This document shows, in pieces, positions 59,345 to 64,000 of a DNA stretch of 64,000 nt (positions are counted from its first letter, which is position 1; every line of letters starts with the position of its first letter). This DNA comes from Malachius bipustulatus (taxonomy: Eukaryota; Arthropoda; Insecta; Coleoptera; Melyridae), in contig OU342638.1 of the NCBI GenBank assembly GCA_910589415.1, positions 5,580,001 to 5,644,000 of the forward strand, given 5' to 3'. The notes below the pieces were generated by a model that searched no databases, was not told the origin of the DNA, and saw nothing but the letters and a program-made list of their open reading frames with translations. The translations under genes were made by a program, and so were the position numbers.

Positions 59345-60346
59345 CAGGGTGCACCATGTATCCTTCTCTATATTGCTATCTCCTGAACGCTAAGAGATAC
59401 AGGGTCGGTTAAATTAGAGAAAAGATGCGCAGTTTTGTGGTCATCTCGAATTCGTCAAAACATGCAGGATATCTGTGACCGTTCCTGAAATATCCTGAAA
59501 AAACTGAAAAATTGAGATTTCTTATTTTCGTCATATCTTTTTTATTATTGGAAATTAATAAATAATTTTTTGTAGGCTTACATAAGCCGTTAAGAGCTAT
59601 CCATCTGACATTTCAAAAATTTTCAAGGCCTACTAGATCCAAGAGTTTTCACAGTCAACTTTCGTTTTTCTTATGGCCGCCATATTATTTTTTTATGTCG
59701 TTCGATATGAAAAAAATAATGGAAACCAAAAATTAATAAACTTCAAAAAAAAATTTTTTTAATTTTTATTCTTCTTTTTTCAAAGAAAAATCTAAAAAAA
59801 ATCGTAGAAAAACGTCAACATTTGTAAAATACGCCGAAATAGTGCTTTCCTTATGATTTTTTAATTTATCTATGAAATTCGGTCCAAAAATGTGTCTTTT
59901 TTGTAAAGAAAAAAGAAGAATAAAAATTTTTTAAATTTATTTTTTGAAGTTTAACAATTTTTTGATTTTATGATTTTTTTTTTATATCGAACAATATAAA
60001 AAAACAGAATGGTGGCCATAAGAAAAACGAAACTTGACTATGAAAATTTTGGGATCTAGTCGGCTTTGAAAATTTTTGAAATGTCAGATGGATAGCTTTT
60101 AACGGCTTATGTAAGCCTACAAAAAATTATTTATCAATCTCCAATAATAAAAAAGATATGGAAAAATTAAGAAATATCGATTTTTCAGTTTTTTCAGGAT
60201 ATTTCAGGAACGGTGACAGATATCTTGTATGTCTCGACGGAATCGAGATGGCCACAAAATTGCGCTCCTTTGGACTTGGTTAACCGACCCTGTATCCGTT
60301 AGCGTTAGGAGATAGCCATATAGAGAAGGATACATGGTGCACCCTG
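59345..60346. mobile_element. 1-kb foldback element in copia-2 gag
   Basis: The ends CAGGGTGCACCATG and CATGGTGCACCCTG are flanked by TA (59343-59344 and 60347-60348). Arms of nearly 500 bp fold around 59850. Removing the element and one TA rejoins the gag frame exactly, proving it came in after copia-2. A truncated relative is at 22171-22297. Confidence 0.85.
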
Positions 60347-62636
60347 TATATCCTCATGTTATGGAAGCTAAAACTGCCTTTGAAGCATGGCAAGCTCTGC
60401 AAAAAGCCTTCGAAGATAAAGGACTACACCGCAGGCTGCGTTTATTAAGAAATCTGTGTTCGGTAAGACTTGAAAATTTTACTAATACGGAAGAGTATGT
60501 CAGTGAGATCGTAAACCTTTCGCAGCAGCTTAGGTCAATGGGAAAACCTCTTGATGATGAATTTCTTGGTGTCATCATGTTGCAGGGGCTAACGGAAGAG
60601 TATGACCCAATGGTCATGGCGCTTGAAAGTTCTGGTGTTGAAATATCATCTGACTTTGTGAAGATAAAATTACTTCAAGACAAAAAGTGGCAGCATGGCA
60701 GACATGATACTAGTGATTCAGCACTAGCAGTTCGTAACAAGTTTAAAAAGTCTCCCTGGTGCTGGGTTTGTCGCCAAAAAGGTCACTATAAAAGTCAGTG
60801 CACCCAAAAGAAAGAGACTCCTGACCAAATTTCAAACAAAAAGAAATATTCATCGGAGAGATTCAAAAATTCTGACAGTCGAAGTGTAAAAAGCTTTGTT
60901 TGCTGCAGCTTTTGGTATCAATATGAAGAGCAACGAGTGGTACATTGATAGTGGTGCTTCGTGCCATATGACAGGCAATAGAGAACTATTAACAGATCTG
61001 ACAACAGATAGTTCAGGTCAAGAAATTTTGGTAGCCAATAGTTCTAAGCTGTGGGTAAATGGAACAGGAAATTCCTTAGTAAAATTGAAGCCAGAAGGTC
61101 CAGAAACGAATATTTTGGAGGTTAAATATGTTCCAAATCTTTCAGTTAATTTACTGTCTGTAAATTCAATGGTGTCAAAAGGTTACACTGTCTGTTTTAA
61201 TTCTGATGGCTGTAAAATTTTAGAAAAAGACAGTTGTTATATTAAGGGAGAACCTATTGCTACAGCTTCAAATACTGATGGTCTTTACAAACTTGACATG
61301 GTGTCTGAACATGCTAACCTTGCTACAGAGTCCTATTCTCAGCAGATGTTGTGGCACAAGAGGTTAGGTCACCTCAACCACTATAGCATGGGTCTTTTGA
61401 AAAATGGTTTGGCTACTGGTATGAACTACAAAGAAAATCAAGTTCCAGAATACTGTGAGAGCTGCATCAAGGGTAAACATTCAAGGAAACCTTTTCCAAC
61501 GAATAAGAATAAAGGAGTAGCTAAAAATAAGCTAGATTTAATACACTCTGATCTTGTAGGACCAATGGAGGTTGAATCTTGGAGTGGATGTAAGTACATG
61601 TTCACTTTAATTGATGATAATACTAGAAAAGTATTTTGCTATTTTTTGAAATCAAAAAGTCAAGTTTCTGATGTTTTCAAAGAGTTTTGTGCATTTGTTG
61701 AAAATCAAACTGAAAGAAAAATCAAAGTTTTGAGGTCAGACAATGGCAAAGAATATTGCAATGAGAATTTGAAAAAATTTCTCAAAGACAATGGAATAAA
61801 GCATGAGCTGACAGTGCCCTACAGCCCACAGCAAAATGGAGTGGCTGAAAGGTATAACCGCTCAATCACTGAGAAAGTGCGTTCTATGCTTGCTGAGTCA
61901 AAAAGTCAGAAACAAATGTGGGCAGAAGCTGCAAACACCGCTGTTTATCTTTTGAATCGTTCACCCACAAAGAAGTTAAAAAGTATAACTCCGGAACAAA
62001 AATGGAGTGGTTTAAAAGTTGATCTAAGTCATCTCAAAGTGTTTGGATGCCGTGCATTTGTTCACATACCTGATACAAAAAGAAGGAAACTCGATGAGAA
62101 AAGTAAAGAATATATATTTGTAGGTTATTCCGAAACAAGTTCGGCCTACAGACTTCTAGAACCAGACAAACACACATTAAAAATTGCTCGTGACGTTGTA
62201 TTTTTAGAAAACAAGTTTACGACAGAAAATCCTGCAAAACTACCAACGTTTAGCACTTATTTTCCACTTGTAACTTGTTCAGATTCACAAGAAGGAATTC
62301 CTGAAGAAGGTTTGTCCGAAACATTGAAGATAACCAATTCTGTTACACTGGAATCAGCGTCTTCAAGTGAGTCCGAGAGTGAGTCTATAGTAGTTCCTGA
62401 TGAAGATAATGGAAGTGCTGGGCAAGAACTTGCAAGTGTAAATAGTGTTACTGGAAGCAATCGTGTTAGTGAGGATTTAGGTAGTGAAAGTGACAATAGT
62501 AAACAAGAAAATATTAGATATCCTAAGCGAAACATACGTAAGCCAAAAATTTACGATGATTTTGTTATGAACGATTGTGAGTATGAGTCTAACTTTGCTA
62601 TGTTAGCTGTATCTCAGGAGTTAGAACCTCTAATGT

Positions 62637-62798
62637 CCGTGTTCATCAAACTTCAAAATATAACTCTGGGGTTATATTTTGAATTTTCTGACAGCTGATT
62701 GGTCCAACGGTCAAACCCTACGAACGCTACGAATTTTGAACCAATGACATGTTCCAAAATATAACCCCAGGGGTTATATTTATTGATGAATACGGGCC
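62637..62798. mobile_element. 162-bp MITE in copia-2 pol
   Basis: Inverted copy of 37108-37269, ending TTGATGAATACGGG. It splits pol between LEPLM and GLSVSEAL. The exact duplication is unclear. Confidence 0.7.
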
Positions 62799-63727
62799 TA
62801 AGTGTTTCTGAAGCATTATCTAGTCCTAGAAGTTCTGAATGGCGATCAGCTATAAAAAGGGAGCTTGATGCCTTTAATGCAAATAAGGCTTGGGAGCTAG
62901 TTGATAAACCAAATAATAAAAATATAGTTAAAAATAAGTGGGTTTTTAAAATTAAAAGGGATCAGAATGGAGATATAGCAATACAAAGCTCGGCTTGTCG
63001 CAAAAGGTTTCACTCAAAAATATGGTGAAGATTATTCTGAAACGTTCTCTCCAGTCATTCGCTTTAGTAATTTAAGGTTGTTACTTGCAATGACTACTGA
63101 ATTAAATCTCGAAACTGAGCATCTTGATGTGGAGACGGCGTTTCTGAATGGTGATATTGATGAACAAATATACATGTGTCAGCCTGATGGATTCGAAGAA
63201 GTAGGATCTGAAAACAAAGTGTGCTTGCTAAAAAAGGATGTTTATGGACTGAAACAATCATCTAGATTGTGGTATGAAAAAGCTAAAAATGTTCTGTTAG
63301 GGATGAAGTTTAAAGAGTCGAAAATAGAGCCATGTATTTTCTTTAAAAATTTTGGGAAATCTATTGTTGTAATAGCTCTTTATGTAGATGATTTCTTCAT
63401 TTTTCACAATAATTTTGAAGAGGTTAAACGTCTCAATTTGGAGTTAAACAAACATTTTCACATAAAAAATCTTGGTTCTATATCTTATTGCCTTGGTATG
63501 AAAATTACAAGAGACCGTTCCAAGAATGAATTGAAAATAAGTCGAGAACAATATATCAATAAAATACTTGACAAATTTCAAATGTCTGATTGTAATATTG
63601 TTAACACTCCTTTAGAACAAAATCAAAAATTAGCATACATTTATATGTGATGCTTTGAACATAATGTAATGTATTTGTATACATTAATTTAGTTTTAGCA
63701 TTCTTATAATTTCTGTCACACCATGGG

Positions 63728-63962
63728 TGGAGTGCTAGAACGCTAATTAAAGATTTGTCAGATAATTATTGATTTTAAATTGCAAATTTTGAAAATAGGG
63801 TGAATATTTTGAATGGTGTTTCATTTTTTATCAGTAATTAACTCTGCTAAAAAGGGGTAGAGTTTATTTCCAGCAATATCAGACCAACATTTTGACAATG
63901 CAGGGCATTTTAAAATCAGTAATTATCTGACAGATCTGTAATTAACGTTCTAGCACTCCACC
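63728..63962. mobile_element. 235-bp MITE related to 19524-19758
   Basis: Inverted ends GGTGGAGTGCTAGAACG. The inner part (TAATTA, CAGATAATTATTGATTTTAAA and complements) matches the MITE at 19524, suggesting one family with divergent outer ends. It lies between the truncated pol and the 3' LTR. Confidence 0.55.
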
Positions 63963-63982
63963 GCTTGAATATTGAGGGAGAA

Positions 63983-64000
63983 TGTTGAAGTTTCAATATT
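63983..64000 (+). repeat. copia-2 3' LTR, first 18 bp
   Basis: TGTTGAAGTTTCAATATT follows TTGAGGGAGAA (polypurine tract) and matches the start of the LTR at 52419. The rest lies beyond the window. Confidence 0.75.

Larger units (their letters stand above)
59091..63650 (+). pseudogene. copia-2 Gag-Pol, broken
   Basis: Gag begins near 59109 but shifts frame within about ten codons, then reads NIEKLKGRENYSDWKFQV. It is cut at 59344 by the foldback element and resumes at 60347 with PHVMEAKTAFEAWQAL. A CCHC knuckle CWVCRQKGHYKSQC lies at about 60760-60801. A one-base shift at an A5 run near 60890 separates gag from the protease (IDSGAS at about 60944). Integrase motifs are HKRLGH, LIHSDL, RSDNGKEY and QNGVAERYN. 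Pol is cut by a MITE at 62637-62798, shifts again near 62980, and ends with RT YVDD (63381) and a stop at 63650. RNase H is missing. Several lesions mean it is inactive. Confidence 0.88.
52419..64000 (+). mobile_element. second copia element, heavily interrupted, runs off the window
   Basis: The LTR start TGTTGAAGTTTCAATATT occurs at 52419 and again at 63983 after a purine tract. Between them lie a split 5' LTR, a PBS GGTTATGGGCC (58928), degenerate gag-pol (59091-63650) and four younger insertions: gypsy 52621-58899, foldback 59345-60346, MITE 62637-62798 and MITE 63728-63962. The 5' LTR would be about 226 bp without the gypsy insertion. Confidence 0.85.

Noticed and set aside
60886..60948. 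Programmed gag-pol frameshift in copia-2
   Set aside because: Copia elements normally use one frame, and this copy has several other lesions, so an extra A in an A run is more likely a mutation.

Overview
The window looks like insect nuclear DNA. It is AT-rich, has spliced genes with GT-AG introns, and is dominated by transposable elements. Animal-type Ty1/copia elements primed by tRNA-iMet-like sites, Ty3/gypsy elements and a dyskerin close to the insect proteins all fit this. The order cannot be fixed from the sequence.

The only complete host protein gene I recognise is dyskerin (H/ACA snoRNP pseudouridine synthase), on the + strand in five exons at 1920-2246, 2337-2637, 20540-20772, 20836-21022 and 21076-21584 (518 codons). 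Its second intron is 17.9 kb and is packed with nested mobile DNA: a piggyBac-type MITE, a TA-flanked foldback element split by a hAT-type element and by a 3-unit repeat, paired ACAGGGTG-type MITEs around a palindrome, a tRNA-derived SINE, a Tc1/mariner (IS630-type) relic holding a second inverted-repeat element that in turn holds an intact copia element with identical LTRs, another foldback element, and a TAA-flanked MITE.

From 21.6 to 27.5 kb there are more MITEs, short palindromes and a hairpin-ended repeat family. At 27,486-36,736 a defective minus-strand gypsy element forms an LTR-internal-LTR-internal-LTR array bounded by one 4-bp target duplication. A 5S rRNA gene copy lies at 37,609-37,727 (minus). 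At 42,240-47,330 a nearly intact minus-strand gypsy element has 4-bp target duplications and a canonical -1 frameshift signal (GGGAAAC followed by TAA) between gag and pol.

From 52,419 to the right edge lies a second copia element, degenerate and repeatedly interrupted. Its 5' LTR is split by a 6.3-kb non-autonomous gypsy element with identical LTRs, a decayed pol and a 91-bp minisatellite. Its gag is split by a 1-kb foldback element, its pol by a short MITE, and its 3' region by another MITE. The 3' LTR begins at 63,983 and runs off the window.

The sequences are therefore mostly selfish DNA in successive layers around one essential housekeeping gene. No bacterial-type operons, CRISPR arrays or phage genes are present.
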